Assembly: GCA_003476595.1 (NCBI GenBank)
Contig: DMTU01000116.1
Coordinates: forward strand, 7,695 to 18,670
From: Acidimicrobiaceae bacterium
Lineage (GTDB): Bacteria > Actinomycetota > Acidimicrobiia > Acidimicrobiales > Salinilacustritrichaceae
Length of the DNA: 10,976 nucleotides
Direction of reading: 5' to 3'
Shown here piece by piece: positions 1 through 6,446 of this stretch. Position 1 is the stretch's first letter, and every line of letters starts with the position of its first letter. The notes below the pieces were generated by a model. The model was not told the DNA's origin. It saw nothing but the letters and a program-made list of their open reading frames with translations, and ran no database searches. Made by a program: the position numbers and the translations under genes.

Positions 1-76
1 CGGCGATGGCGGTCGAGATGACGCCCTCGCCGCGGTCGCCCCGTCGGCGGGGGGTGCGGGTGGTGGTGGTGGTCAT
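1..76 (-). CDS. Small Tad-locus membrane/pilin-like protein, N-terminus only (3' end outside window)
   Basis: Only the first 25 codons are present. The ATG at 76 follows a clear ribosome binding site (GAGGAGA on the minus strand, bases 83-89), which sets the start. The peptide begins with five threonines encoded by a (GGT)5 run on the plus strand (59-73), then an Arg-rich stretch, then GDRGEGVISTAIA at residues 13-25, where a hydrophobic segment seems to start. A basic leader ending in Gly before a hydrophobic stretch is the layout of class III prepilins and TadE-like pseudopilins. The gene follows tadC by 24 bp on the same strand, the usual place for small pilin or TadE/TadF genes in Tad loci. 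The family call rests on context and this short leader only; it could equally be a small structural membrane protein of the operon. Confidence 0.6.
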   Translation of the reverse strand, partial: MTTTTTRTPRRRGDRGEGVISTAIA

Positions 77-100
77 GGGTTCTCTCCTCGGTGTTGCGGA

Positions 101-1012
101 CTAGGAGGCGCTGAACACGCGCAGCGCCTCGAGGAACGGGATGGCGATGAAGATGGCGCCGGGCACGAGCGCGGCGACGGTGACGGGGATCCAGACCTGC
201 TGGCTGCGCCGTTCGATCTGCTCGATGAGGCCGCGCTGGACCTCACGCCGGATGGAGCGGGCCTCCTCGGCGATGAGGCGACCGAGATCCCCGGCCTCCC
301 GGTTGAGGGCGAGCACGGCGACCAGTCGGGTGAGCGCATCGAGGTCGGCGACGGCGGCCCACTCGCGGAGCGCCTCCACCTCGGTGACGCCGTGGCGGAT
401 GCGGCCCACGACGCGGCGCAGGTCCTGTCCGCTGACGCCCTGGCCGCGCGTCGCGAGCCGCTGGACCGCGGCGCCGAGGGAGAAGCCGGCGGACAGCAGC
501 ATGCCGAGCTGCTCGGACACGACGGGCAGCTCCAGGAAGAGGCGGCGCTTGCGCCGGTCCGACTCCATGGCCAGCCGCTGCTCGATGAACAGGAACGACA
601 GGGCGGGCGCACCGACGAGGAACAGCAGCAGCACGACGGCCGGGGGGCGGATGGCCATGGCGGCGAGGACCCCGCCGACGGCGCCGACGGCCGTCCACCC
701 GAGCTGGCGGACGCGGAAGGCCGTGGGGTCGAGGTCGCTGTGGACCCGCTCCAGGCGCACGGCCAGCTCCTCGTTGATGCCGACGAGCCGGGCGACTCGC
801 TCGCCGACGGTGCGGGCGAGCGGCGCGACGACGTCGGCGAATGAGTCGACCGACAGCATGCCGTGCCCGCCGGCTGCCGTCGCCAGGCCGCCGGGCTCGT
901 AGGGACGGAGCCGATCGGCGAGTGACCGGCGGGCGAACCACCGGTGCCGGCTCAGGACGAGGGCGGCCCCGGCCCAGAACGCGAGGGCAGCGATGACGGT
1001 GACGCGGGTCAT
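101..1012 (-). CDS. tadC: TadC-like type II/IVb secretion inner-membrane platform protein
   Basis: A 303-aa integral membrane protein of the GspF/TadC family, which forms with TadB the inner-membrane platform on which the CpaF ATPase acts to assemble Flp pili. Hydrophobic segments are visible at about residues 4-20, 107-121, 124-143 and 274-294. The cytoplasmic T2SSF-type domain lies between (about 155-270) and contains the typical LPVVSEQLGMLLSAGFSL stretch (162-179). The C-terminal helix ends close to the stop, as in the family. The ATG at 1012 overlaps the tadB stop (ATGA, 1009-1012), pointing to translational coupling. Much longer open frames run upstream, but they lie inside tadB in another frame and have shadow-like composition. 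A small membrane protein gene starts 24 bp downstream. The family call is strong; TadB versus TadC is decided by gene order. Confidence 0.87.
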   Translation of the reverse strand: MTRVTVIAALAFWAGAALVLSRHRWFARRSLADRLRPYEPGGLATAAGGHGMLSVDSFADVVAPLARTVGERVARLVGINEELAVRLERVHSDLDPTAFRVRQLGWTAVGAVGGVLAAMAIRPPAVVLLLFLVGAPALSFLFIEQRLAMESDRRKRRLFLELPVVSEQLGMLLSAGFSLGAAVQRLATRGQGVSGQDLRRVVGRIRHGVTEVEALREWAAVADLDALTRLVAVLALNREAGDLGRLIAEEARSIRREVQRGLIEQIERRSQQVWIPVTVAALVPGAIFIAIPFLEALRVFSAS

Positions 1013-1893
1013 CGGTCGAACACCCGCTCCTCCTCGGGGACCTGCAGGATCCGGCCTGCCCACAGCCAGCAGCCGATGACGAGCAGGACGGCGAACAGGG
1101 TGAGGGTCTGCCCGGTGGCCGACCGGAACGCCTGGCGGCCGTTGCCCACCGACATGCCGGCCAGGGCCATGCCGAAGGGGGCGAAGACGACGAAGCGCCG
1201 GGCGAACCGGGCGCCGGCCTGCTTGGCGCGGGCGTCCTTGCGGCCCTGGGTGTCCTGGATGCGGTCCTCGATGAGCGCCTCGAGCCGGCGGTCCAGGTCG
1301 CTGCCGCCGACGGTGTGGGCCACGAGGAGCGTCTCGCACGTGGCGTCGGCGGTGGGGTCGGCCAGGCCGCCCTTGAGCACGGTGAGGGTGCGCTCGAAGT
1401 CGGTGGAGATCAGCCACTCCCGGTGGGCGGCGTCGAAGGCGGGGACCATGTCCTCGGGTGCTCGGCGCCCGACCTCGAACAGGGCCTGGGGGATCGACCG
1501 GCCTAGGGAGGAGGTCAGGATCCGGATCTCCTCGATCATCCGGGGCCACGCGTCCTGGGCCCGGGACCGGCGGTTGGCGCGGCGCACGCGGTACGACGCC
1601 AGGGGTGCGCTCGCAGCGGAGATCCCCACGGCGATCGCCGGTGCGATGGCCCCGAAGATCGCGTACGTGAGGGCGGTGCCGAGCACCAGCAGCAGGGCCA
1701 TCACCGCGGCGAAGTCGCGCAGGCGGACGTCGCCCAGCCCGGCCTGCACCAACCACTCCTGCACGACCGGGCGGCGGGTGCGCCGTCGACCGACGGAGGG
1801 GGCGAGCCCGACGCCCCGCCACCCGAACGCGAGGGCGGTGTACGCGTAGTACACGCCGAGCGCGGCCGCGACGGGGAGCAGGAGCGAGGTCAT
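1009..1893 (-). CDS. tadB: TadB-like type II/IVb secretion inner-membrane platform protein
   Basis: A 294-aa membrane protein of the T2SSF (GspF-like) family, the first of the two platform proteins of the Tad pilus machine. It has an N-terminal hydrophobic helix (about 4-23), a hydrophobic hairpin (62-98), a cytoplasmic T2SSF domain (about 115-235, including WPRMIEEIRILTSSLGRSIP at 116-135), and two C-terminal membrane segments (234-250 and 262-281). The start MTSLLLP at 1893 overlaps the cpaF stop as ATGA (1890-1893); an upstream ATG in the same frame at 2070 is rejected because it lies deep inside cpaF and adds a Pro/Arg/Gly-rich shadow stretch. The stop overlaps the tadC start in the same way. 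With TadC it should form the membrane platform that couples ATP hydrolysis by CpaF to pilin extraction. Confidence 0.87.
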   Translation of the reverse strand: MTSLLLPVAAALGVYYAYTALAFGWRGVGLAPSVGRRRTRRPVVQEWLVQAGLGDVRLRDFAAVMALLLVLGTALTYAIFGAIAPAIAVGISAASAPLASYRVRRANRRSRAQDAWPRMIEEIRILTSSLGRSIPQALFEVGRRAPEDMVPAFDAAHREWLISTDFERTLTVLKGGLADPTADATCETLLVAHTVGGSDLDRRLEALIEDRIQDTQGRKDARAKQAGARFARRFVVFAPFGMALAGMSVGNGRQAFRSATGQTLTLFAVLLVIGCWLWAGRILQVPEEERVFDR

Positions 1894-3272
1894 CGGTCGT
1901 GCCCGGACCGCAGGTCTCGGAGCGCGTGCACCGAGCTCGCGGGAGCAGCGGGTGCCGTCGGCGCGGCGCGGCTCTGGCGCGCCTGGTCCGGCACGCCCAG
2001 CAGGGCGCGCAGGTCGAAGCCGGCCTCCTCCAGGGACCGGGCGGCCCGGTTCGGCAGCAGGCCGGTCCACTCGAGCGGCTGGTCGCGCCGGCTCCGGCGG
2101 AACAGGTCGGTGACGGTGAACTGCGTGGCGTCGTAGCCGGCCGCCTGGTCCTCCACCGCGATGATCTCGGAGACCCGGGGGCCGTCGGCCTCGCGGGCGC
2201 AGTGCACGACGATGTCGACGGACTCCGACACGAGGCTGTTGAGCGCGGCCATCGGGATCTCGCTCGACGTGTCGGCGAGCTGGCAGATGAAGCGCAGGCG
2301 GGACAGGGCCTGGCGGGCGGAACCGGCGTGGATGGTGGTGTAGCCCTTCACGCCCGATGACAGCGTGAGGAGCAGGGGCAGGGCCTCCTTGTCGCGGACC
2401 TCGCCGACGATGGCCACGTCGGGGGCCATCCGGAGGAAGCCCGCGACCAGGCGACGCAGGTCGACCGCCGGTCGGTCGGCGCGGGCCGCGCGCGTCTGCA
2501 TCGAGGCCACGTTCGGCACGGGGACGTCGGCCTCGAACACCTCCTCGGCGACGACCACTCGCAGCGACGGGTCGAGCTCGGCCGCGGTGCAGGACAGCAA
2601 GGTGGTCTTGCCCGACCCGGGTGCCCCGGCGAAGACGACGGTGAGCTTGGCCCGGGCGCAGGCGCGGAGGAACTCGGCGGCCTGCACGCTGAGCATGTCG
2701 CGCTCGACGAGCTGCTCGAGCTCGCGGAAGGCGACCCCGGTGAACTTGCGGATGTTCACCATCACGTGCCCGCCGCGAGCCACGTCACCGTGGACGATGT
2801 GGAGCCGGGCACCGTTGTCGAGCTGCGCGTCCTGCAGCCCCTCGGTGGGGTCGAGCTTGCGGTGCGCGCCCGACGCGTCGTCGAGGATCTTCGTGAGCGT
2901 CCGGATCACGTGCTCGTCGTCGTGGAAGACCTCGTCGTGGTAGCCCGAGGTCCCGCGGTGGCGCTTCACGAAGATGGCGTCCGGCGCGTTGATCATCACC
3001 TCCCACACGTCGTCGTCGGCGAGGAGGCCCTCGAGCGGGCCGTAGCCGACGAGGTTCCGGTAGGCCCGCTCCACCACCAGCTCCGGATCGGCGAGGTCGT
3101 GGGTGCGCAGGCCCCGGCGGTAGTCGGCCGACCAGCGGGCGACCGCGTCGGTGATGAGCTCGTGCATGCGAGCCCGCGCCGCGTCGTCGTCGAGGTCGAG
3201 GTGGATCCCCTTCGCGTGCTCGAGCACGGTGCGCTCGATGAGCTCGAGGGGGGTGGCGTCGGCGGTGGTCAT
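1890..3272 (-). CDS. cpaF: CpaF/TadA-family pilus assembly secretion ATPase
   Basis: A 460-aa cytoplasmic ATPase that would power Flp pilus assembly as a hexamer under the TadB/TadC platform. Visible motifs: N-terminal domain with LVGYGPLEGLLADDDVWEVM (74-93); Walker A GAPGSGKT (216-223); acidic box AEEVFE (242-247); Walker B region DVAIVGEVRDKEA (285-297); His box YTTIHAGSARQALSRL (311-326). The acidic box (usually E-D-T-A-E) and the Walker B tail (usually GEVRGxEA) differ from proteobacterial CpaF, in a way I recall from actinobacterial Tad loci. The last 30 residues are an Ala/Pro-rich low-complexity tail. The ATG at 3272 overlaps the cpaE stop (ATGA, 3269-3272). The open frame extends far upstream through cpaE, but those residues are an Arg/Pro-rich shadow. 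Length and motifs fit the family well. Confidence 0.95.
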   Translation of the reverse strand: MTTADATPLELIERTVLEHAKGIHLDLDDDAARARMHELITDAVARWSADYRRGLRTHDLADPELVVERAYRNLVGYGPLEGLLADDDVWEVMINAPDAIFVKRHRGTSGYHDEVFHDDEHVIRTLTKILDDASGAHRKLDPTEGLQDAQLDNGARLHIVHGDVARGGHVMVNIRKFTGVAFRELEQLVERDMLSVQAAEFLRACARAKLTVVFAGAPGSGKTTLLSCTAAELDPSLRVVVAEEVFEADVPVPNVASMQTRAARADRPAVDLRRLVAGFLRMAPDVAIVGEVRDKEALPLLLTLSSGVKGYTTIHAGSARQALSRLRFICQLADTSSEIPMAALNSLVSESVDIVVHCAREADGPRVSEIIAVEDQAAGYDATQFTVTDLFRRSRRDQPLEWTGLLPNRAARSLEEAGFDLRALLGVPDQARQSRAAPTAPAAPASSVHALRDLRSGHDR

Positions 3273-4573
3273 CCAGCCACCTCCTCGTCCCAGGCGCCGA
3301 GCGAACCGGCCTCGACGAGCACGGGCTCGTCGGCGTGCAGGACGGGAGTGCGGTCGTCGACGGCCTCGAGCCGGGCTCGGACGGCGTGGCTCACCGGCGC
3401 GACGAGCGCGTCGGGGAGCGTGACACCGTCCCGGAGCACGTCGTCGAGCTGCTTGCGCTCCGGGAGGAAGACGGGGCTGAGGACGGGCTGGCCCGGGTTC
3501 GACGCGGCGAGCAGCTCGCTGATGGTCCGGCCGATCTCGGCGCGGGCGGTGCGGCTGCGGGGTGCCCGGTTGACGACCGGCACGATGCGGTCCGGGGAGA
3601 CGCCGCTGGCGATGCAGTCGCGCACGACCCGGAGCAGCGAGTGGGCCCCCTTGGTGCCGGGGTTCCCCACGACCACGACCACGTCGGCGGCACCGGTGGC
3701 GGTGCGTGCGAGCAGGTTGCGGTCCTCGACGTCGGCCGAGCCGGTGGCGGACTCCCCCTCGAGGTCGTCGTCGACGTCGGCGACGACGAGGGTGAAGCTG
3801 CGCCGGAGCCCGTCGAGCGCGCTGCGCAGCGCCCGCGGCCGCAGCGCCGTCCAGTCCCGGTGACGTCGCAGGCCCAGCAGCAGCCGGTAGCGGCGGGTGA
3901 CGATGTCGAAGGTGAGGGCTCGCACCTCCTCCGGGCTCGGCGCGCCGCTGCGGTGGGACTCGACCAGCTCGAGGACGCCGGGGATGACGTCTCGGGCGTC
4001 GTGGAGCATCGCCTGGTCGGCGTGCAGGGCGAGGTCGGCGAGCACGACCGTGTCGGCGTGGGCCGGGTCGGTGGCAGCGCCCTGGGCGATGGCCATGGCG
4101 ACGACGGACCGTCCGGTGCCGCCCGGCCCGGTGACCGCCACGACCCGGGCCCGGAAGCCACCTTCGTGCTCGCCGGCGGACTCGACCTGCCCGGGCAGGT
4201 CGTCGGCCCGGCCGATGGGTGTGGCGTGCTCGGACAGGACCGCTTCGAGCTCGGTCCGGCCGAAGTCGGTGGGCAGGGTGTCGGCTGCGCCGATCGTGGA
4301 CCAGTCCCGCACGGAGCCGTCCACCACGACGATGGGGGCGCAGCCGTGCTCGCGTGCCAGCTCGAGCAGGTCGCGGTCGACCCCGGGCAGCCCGCCGTCG
4401 ATCAGCAGCGCGGAGAACGGTCGACCGGACTCCAGGCGCGCCCGCACCTCCGAGGCGGATACGGTCTTGACGAAGTCCATGGCCAGCTGGCCCGACGTCG
4501 CCCAGCGCGAGACGTCGCTGAACCACGGGGTGCGGACGCGGGCGAGCCCGAGGGCGACGTAGCGGTCCGACAT
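3269..4573 (-). CDS. cpaE: CpaE/TadZ-like protein with degenerate P-loop (MinD/ParA superfamily)
   Basis: A 434-aa protein in the cpaE/tadZ position. TadZ/CpaE proteins localise the pilus machine and combine an N-terminal receiver-like domain with a MinD/ParA-type ATPase domain. Residues 1-115 fit a degenerate receiver fold (ALLIDG at 55-60, IVVVDG at 81-86). The ATPase-like domain spans about 142-400, with strands VVAVTGP (144-150), TVVLADLAL (175-183), LVVADVD (262-268) and VVVVVGNPG (298-306). The P-loop reads GPGGTGRS (149-156): the usual catalytic lysine is Arg155, and the MinD-type signature lysine position is Pro150, so ATP hydrolysis is doubtful. Related actinobacterial CpaE/Ssd proteins also vary here. 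The ATG at 4573 shares one base with the cpaB stop (TGATG) and has GAGGAC about 5 nt upstream. Subfamily is inferred from context and fold. Confidence 0.82.
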   Translation of the reverse strand: MSDRYVALGLARVRTPWFSDVSRWATSGQLAMDFVKTVSASEVRARLESGRPFSALLIDGGLPGVDRDLLELAREHGCAPIVVVDGSVRDWSTIGAADTLPTDFGRTELEAVLSEHATPIGRADDLPGQVESAGEHEGGFRARVVAVTGPGGTGRSVVAMAIAQGAATDPAHADTVVLADLALHADQAMLHDARDVIPGVLELVESHRSGAPSPEEVRALTFDIVTRRYRLLLGLRRHRDWTALRPRALRSALDGLRRSFTLVVADVDDDLEGESATGSADVEDRNLLARTATGAADVVVVVGNPGTKGAHSLLRVVRDCIASGVSPDRIVPVVNRAPRSRTARAEIGRTISELLAASNPGQPVLSPVFLPERKQLDDVLRDGVTLPDALVAPVSHAVRARLEAVDDRTPVLHADEPVLVEAGSLGAWDEEVAG

Positions 4574-5316
4574 CAGCTGTCCTCGTCGTCGTCGCCGGCA
4601 CCGCCACCCGGCCGGGGGCGGTACTCGCGGCCGACGTCCTCGACCTCGGAGCCGATGGTGGCGCGCACCATCGTGATGTCGCCCGCGGCCTGGGCGTGGA
4701 CCAGCGCCTCGACCTGGGTGAAGTCGCTGAGCGCCAGGCGCACGACGGTCGTGTCGCTGCCGCCGAGCCCCTCCCGACTCCCGCCGCTGACCTCGAGCAC
4801 CCGGGCATCGACCGCGACGAGCTGGGTCACCTCGCTGCTCCACGTGGAGAACACGTCGACCCGTTCGCCGGGGCGGAGGCCCCCGACGGCGCGGCTGGCG
4901 GGGAGGCTCAGCGCGACCTCGAGCCGCTCGGCACCCTCGACAGGGACGACCGTCGCCGACGCGAGCAGGAACTCGCCAGCCTCGACCGGTGCCGCCAGCT
5001 GGCGGTCGACCGCGGCGTCGACGGCGCCGAACAGGCCCCGCACCCCGTCGGGCAGCTCCACAGGCACCAGCTCCACGTCGCCGGACCGGATGGTCTGACC
5101 CGGTGCGAGGTCGCGGGAGGCGATGAGCACGTCGATGGTGTCGTCGGCGGTCGCGTCGGCGTAGGCGAGGAAGGTCCCCACGGCGGCGAGGGCCATGAGG
5201 AGCCCACCGACCACCGCTCGTCCCGAGGGCAGACCGACACGACGCTCGACGCGCCGTGGCGTCGGGTCTGCTCCGGCCGTGGCCCTCCCGTTCCGCCGGG
5301 TGAGGGTGCTGGTCAC
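4573..5316 (-). CDS. cpaB: CpaB/RcpC-like Flp pilus assembly protein with SAF domain
   Basis: A 247-aa protein, first gene of the minus-strand pilus operon. It has a basic cytoplasmic N-terminus (1-33, rich in Arg), one membrane anchor (about 34-53, ending LAYADATAD), a SAF-type domain (about 60-125, with VLIASRDLAPGQTIRSGDVE at 63-82), a second beta-rich region typical of RcpC/CpaB (about 140-225), and an acidic/Gly tail ending GDDDEDS. Family members sit in the cell envelope and contribute to pilus assembly or gating. I chose the GTG at 5316 because AAAGGGG lies about 7 nt upstream (minus strand) and the protein then starts with a normal basic leader before the anchor. The open frame reaches 5844 but would cross the promoter region and overlap the opposite HTH gene. 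It lacks the long proteobacterial C-terminal extension, as is common in actinomycetes. Confidence 0.86.
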   Translation of the reverse strand: MTSTLTRRNGRATAGADPTPRRVERRVGLPSGRAVVGGLLMALAAVGTFLAYADATADDTIDVLIASRDLAPGQTIRSGDVELVPVELPDGVRGLFGAVDAAVDRQLAAPVEAGEFLLASATVVPVEGAERLEVALSLPASRAVGGLRPGERVDVFSTWSSEVTQLVAVDARVLEVSGGSREGLGGSDTTVVRLALSDFTQVEALVHAQAAGDITMVRATIGSEVEDVGREYRPRPGGGAGDDDEDS

Positions 5317-5394
5317 CTGGACCCCTTTCGCTGGCACCGTTCGGTGGTCCTTCCCTCGTCCCGTGACAATCCCGTTGCCGAACCGGTCGAGCGC

Positions 5395-5426
5395 GCCGAA
5401 AAGGGATGAAACATGCCGAAAGGATG
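5395..5426. repeat. Pair of direct repeats upstream of cpaB
   Basis: GCCGAAAAGGGATG (5395-5408) and GCCGAAAGGATG (5415-5426) are near-identical direct repeats whose starts are 20 bp apart, about two helical turns. A further GCCGAA occurs at 5377, 18 bp before the first copy. They lie between the divergent cpaB and HTH genes and just downstream of the possible cpaB promoter on its strand. This spacing suits a protein bound in tandem on one face of the DNA; which protein is unknown. Confidence 0.45.
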
Positions 5427-5436
5427 CCACAGTTCC
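5402..5436 (-). promoter_or_regulatory. Possible ECF-type promoter for the pilus operon
   Basis: Reading the minus strand, GGAAC (plus bases 5432-5436) is followed after 18 nt by TGTT (5410-5413), resembling the GGAA...(C/T)GTT promoters of some actinobacterial ECF sigma factors. No TANNNT box for the minus strand exists between 5317 and 5480, because the plus strand has no TA dinucleotide there. Transcription would start near 5402 and give a leader of about 85 nt before the cpaB GTG at 5316. This is a pattern match of short elements only. Confidence 0.25.
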
Positions 5437-5447
5437 TCCGCGGAGGA
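5434..5447. promoter_or_regulatory. 14-bp perfect palindrome, candidate operator
   Basis: TCCTCCGCGGAGGA is a perfect palindrome in the intergenic region between cpaB and the divergent HTH gene. It is flanked by imperfect outer arms: ATGCCACAG on the left (5424-5432) against CTGGAAGCAT on the right (5451-5460), with a small offset. It overlaps the possible -35 element of cpaB, a typical position for a repressor site. GC-rich DNA makes short palindromes less surprising, so function is unproven. Confidence 0.4.
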
Positions 5448-5486
5448 CATCTGGAAGCATCGAGGTGGATCGAGATGCTGGCTCGA

Positions 5487-5516
5487 GCACGGTCGTTCCG
5501 GTATGGTCGACCGTGC
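5487..5516 (+). promoter_or_regulatory. Promoter of the HTH gene framed by a 9-bp inverted repeat
   Basis: GCACGGTCG (5487-5495) and its exact complement CGACCGTGC (5508-5516) are separated by 12 bp. The spacer holds TATGGT (5502-5507), a good actinobacterial -10 box. The region 17 bp upstream (TGGCTC, 5479-5484) is only a weak -35. Transcription would start near 5514, giving a leader of roughly 40 nt before the ATG at 5557. An inverted repeat centred next to the -10 is the usual layout of an autorepressor operator; the binding protein could be the HTH protein encoded downstream. Confidence 0.5.
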
Positions 5517-5556
5517 ACCCGGCCCACGCCGGCCGCCGCCGAATCCGGAGGTGCCC

Positions 5557-5802
5557 ATGACCGCATCCGTCGAATGGCTGTCCACAGCCGACGCCGCCAA
5601 GGCGCTGGGCATCACCCCGCGCACCTTGTACCGGTTCATCGATCAGGGCGAGCTGGCCGCCTACCGCTTCGGTCGGGTGATCCGCATCAAGCAGTCCGAC
5701 GTCGATGCGTTCATCGAAGGTGCCCGCATCGAGCCCGGTTCGCTCGAGCACCTCTACCCGGACTCCGGCGCCAAGCCGGAGGGGGCCGAGCTCGACGTCT
5801 AG
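5557..5802 (+). CDS. Short excisionase/MerR-fold HTH DNA-binding protein
   Basis: An 81-aa protein that is almost entirely one winged-helix DNA-binding domain of the excisionase/MerR-like (HTH_17) type. STADAAKALGITPRTLYRFI (9-28) is the helix-turn-helix, GELAAYRFGRVIRIKQSDVD (31-50) the wing, and FIEGARI (52-58) the closing helix. A short tail follows (EPGSLEHLYPD). I recall similar small proteins with this 'EPG-LEHLYP' tail as conserved single genes in actinomycetes, where they behave as transcriptional regulators rather than phage excisionases; there is no integrase or attachment site here. The ATG at 5557 has GGAGGT at 5546-5551; a GTG at 5551 in frame is possible but overlaps that site. 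It is divergent from the pilus operon across 240 bp. Its stop codon overlaps that of the next gene, which is convergent. Confidence 0.85.
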   Translation: MTASVEWLSTADAAKALGITPRTLYRFIDQGELAAYRFGRVIRIKQSDVDAFIEGARIEPGSLEHLYPDSGAKPEGAELDV

Positions 5803-6404
5803 GTCTGCAGGATCAGCACCGCGACCGCGGCCAGGGGGATCCACACCGGTGCCGGCGGATCGCCGTTGGTCCGCAACCGCACGACGTCAGCGCCGGCGCT
5901 GCGCAGCTCACCGCGGACGACCTGCCCCGAGCGCGTCCGGATGAGCACCTCGGGTCGGTCGGCGGCGAGGGGACCGACCACCGCGTCGAGGGCGACCTCC
6001 ACCAGCACGGTGCGGTCGCCGATCACGGCCCGCCCACCCGGCTCGGCCCGCACCACCTCCACGGCATCGGTGCGCACCAGCACGTCCTGGTCCCGCTCGC
6101 TGCGCAGGGCGAGGAAGTCGGCGCCGACCCCGACGATGGTGCCGCGGACCCGGTGCTCGCCCACGTCGAGGACGACCGGGCGACCCCGCTCGGCCAGGTC
6201 GACCAGCGCGCCGATGGTGCTGGCCTCCTCCTCGGCCTGGACGCGCAGCCACCGCTGGCGGGTGCGCTGCCGTGCCGCCTCGTCGACGAGCGCGTCCGCG
6301 GCCCAGCGTTCGAGCGACCGGGCCAGGCCGTCGGTTCCGCCGAGCACGCCGCCCGCCGCCGAGCGGGCAGCAGCGGGCAGGTCGGTGCCGTCGTCGTGGT
6401 GCAC
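5799..6404 (-). CDS. Unrecognised protein with two repeated small beta-rich (Sm-like?) modules
   Basis: A 201-aa protein that I do not recognise by name. Residues 28-73 are helical and charged (RWAADALVDEAARQRTRQRW at 33-52). After this come two similar modules: GRPVVLDVGEHRVRGTIVGV (74-93) continuing GADFLALR (94-101) to VLVRTDAVEVV (108-118); and RPEVLIRTRSGQVVRGELRS (150-169) continuing AGADVVRLR (170-178) to VWIPLAAVAVL (187-197). The shared pattern RP-VL...VRG...GAD...LR...V...AV-V suggests an internal duplication of a five-strand barrel, perhaps Sm-like. No signal peptide is evident. The GTG at 6404 has GGGGAG about 6 nt upstream. The gene is divergent from phoH (42 bp) and convergent with the HTH gene, whose stop codon it overlaps. 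Reality is supported by coherent composition; the long open frame further upstream is phoH antisense. Confidence 0.7.
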   Translation of the reverse strand: MHHDDGTDLPAAARSAAGGVLGGTDGLARSLERWAADALVDEAARQRTRQRWLRVQAEEEASTIGALVDLAERGRPVVLDVGEHRVRGTIVGVGADFLALRSERDQDVLVRTDAVEVVRAEPGGRAVIGDRTVLVEVALDAVVGPLAADRPEVLIRTRSGQVVRGELRSAGADVVRLRTNGDPPAPVWIPLAAVAVLILQT

Positions 6405-6430
6405 TGGGTCTCCCCGGGGTCGGGTGCCGG

Positions 6431-6436
6431 TAGGAT
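6431..6436 (+). promoter_or_regulatory. -10 box TAGGAT before phoH
   Basis: TAGGAT fits the actinobacterial TANNNT -10 box and ends 10 nt before the phoH GTG at 6447. Initiation 7-8 nt downstream would fall around 6443-6445, so the transcript would be nearly leaderless. The AGGAT within it could alternatively serve as a weak ribosome binding site if transcription starts further upstream. No convincing -35 is visible. This is probably the promoter of the phoH-ybeY-CNNM-era operon. Confidence 0.45.
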
Positions 6437-6446
6437 CCGGCTGATC

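Noticed and set aside
59..73. (GGT)5 trinucleotide run as a phase-variable tract
   Set aside because: A triplet repeat changes residue number without shifting the frame, and five units are too few to claim instability; it only encodes a Thr run.
5335..5346. CACCGTTCGGTG hairpin in the cpaB leader as a riboswitch or attenuator
   Set aside because: The stem is only 5 bp with a 2-nt loop and no conserved riboswitch core could be recognised.
5557..5802. Sign of a prophage or integrated element because the HTH resembles excisionases
   Set aside because: No integrase, attachment-site repeat, tRNA or change in base composition is seen nearby, and the domain is common in chromosomal actinobacterial regulators.
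5317..5844. N-terminal extension of cpaB to an upstream ATG
   Set aside because: It would cross the control region and overlap the opposite HTH gene; the GTG at 5316 has a ribosome binding site and gives a normal leader plus membrane anchor.
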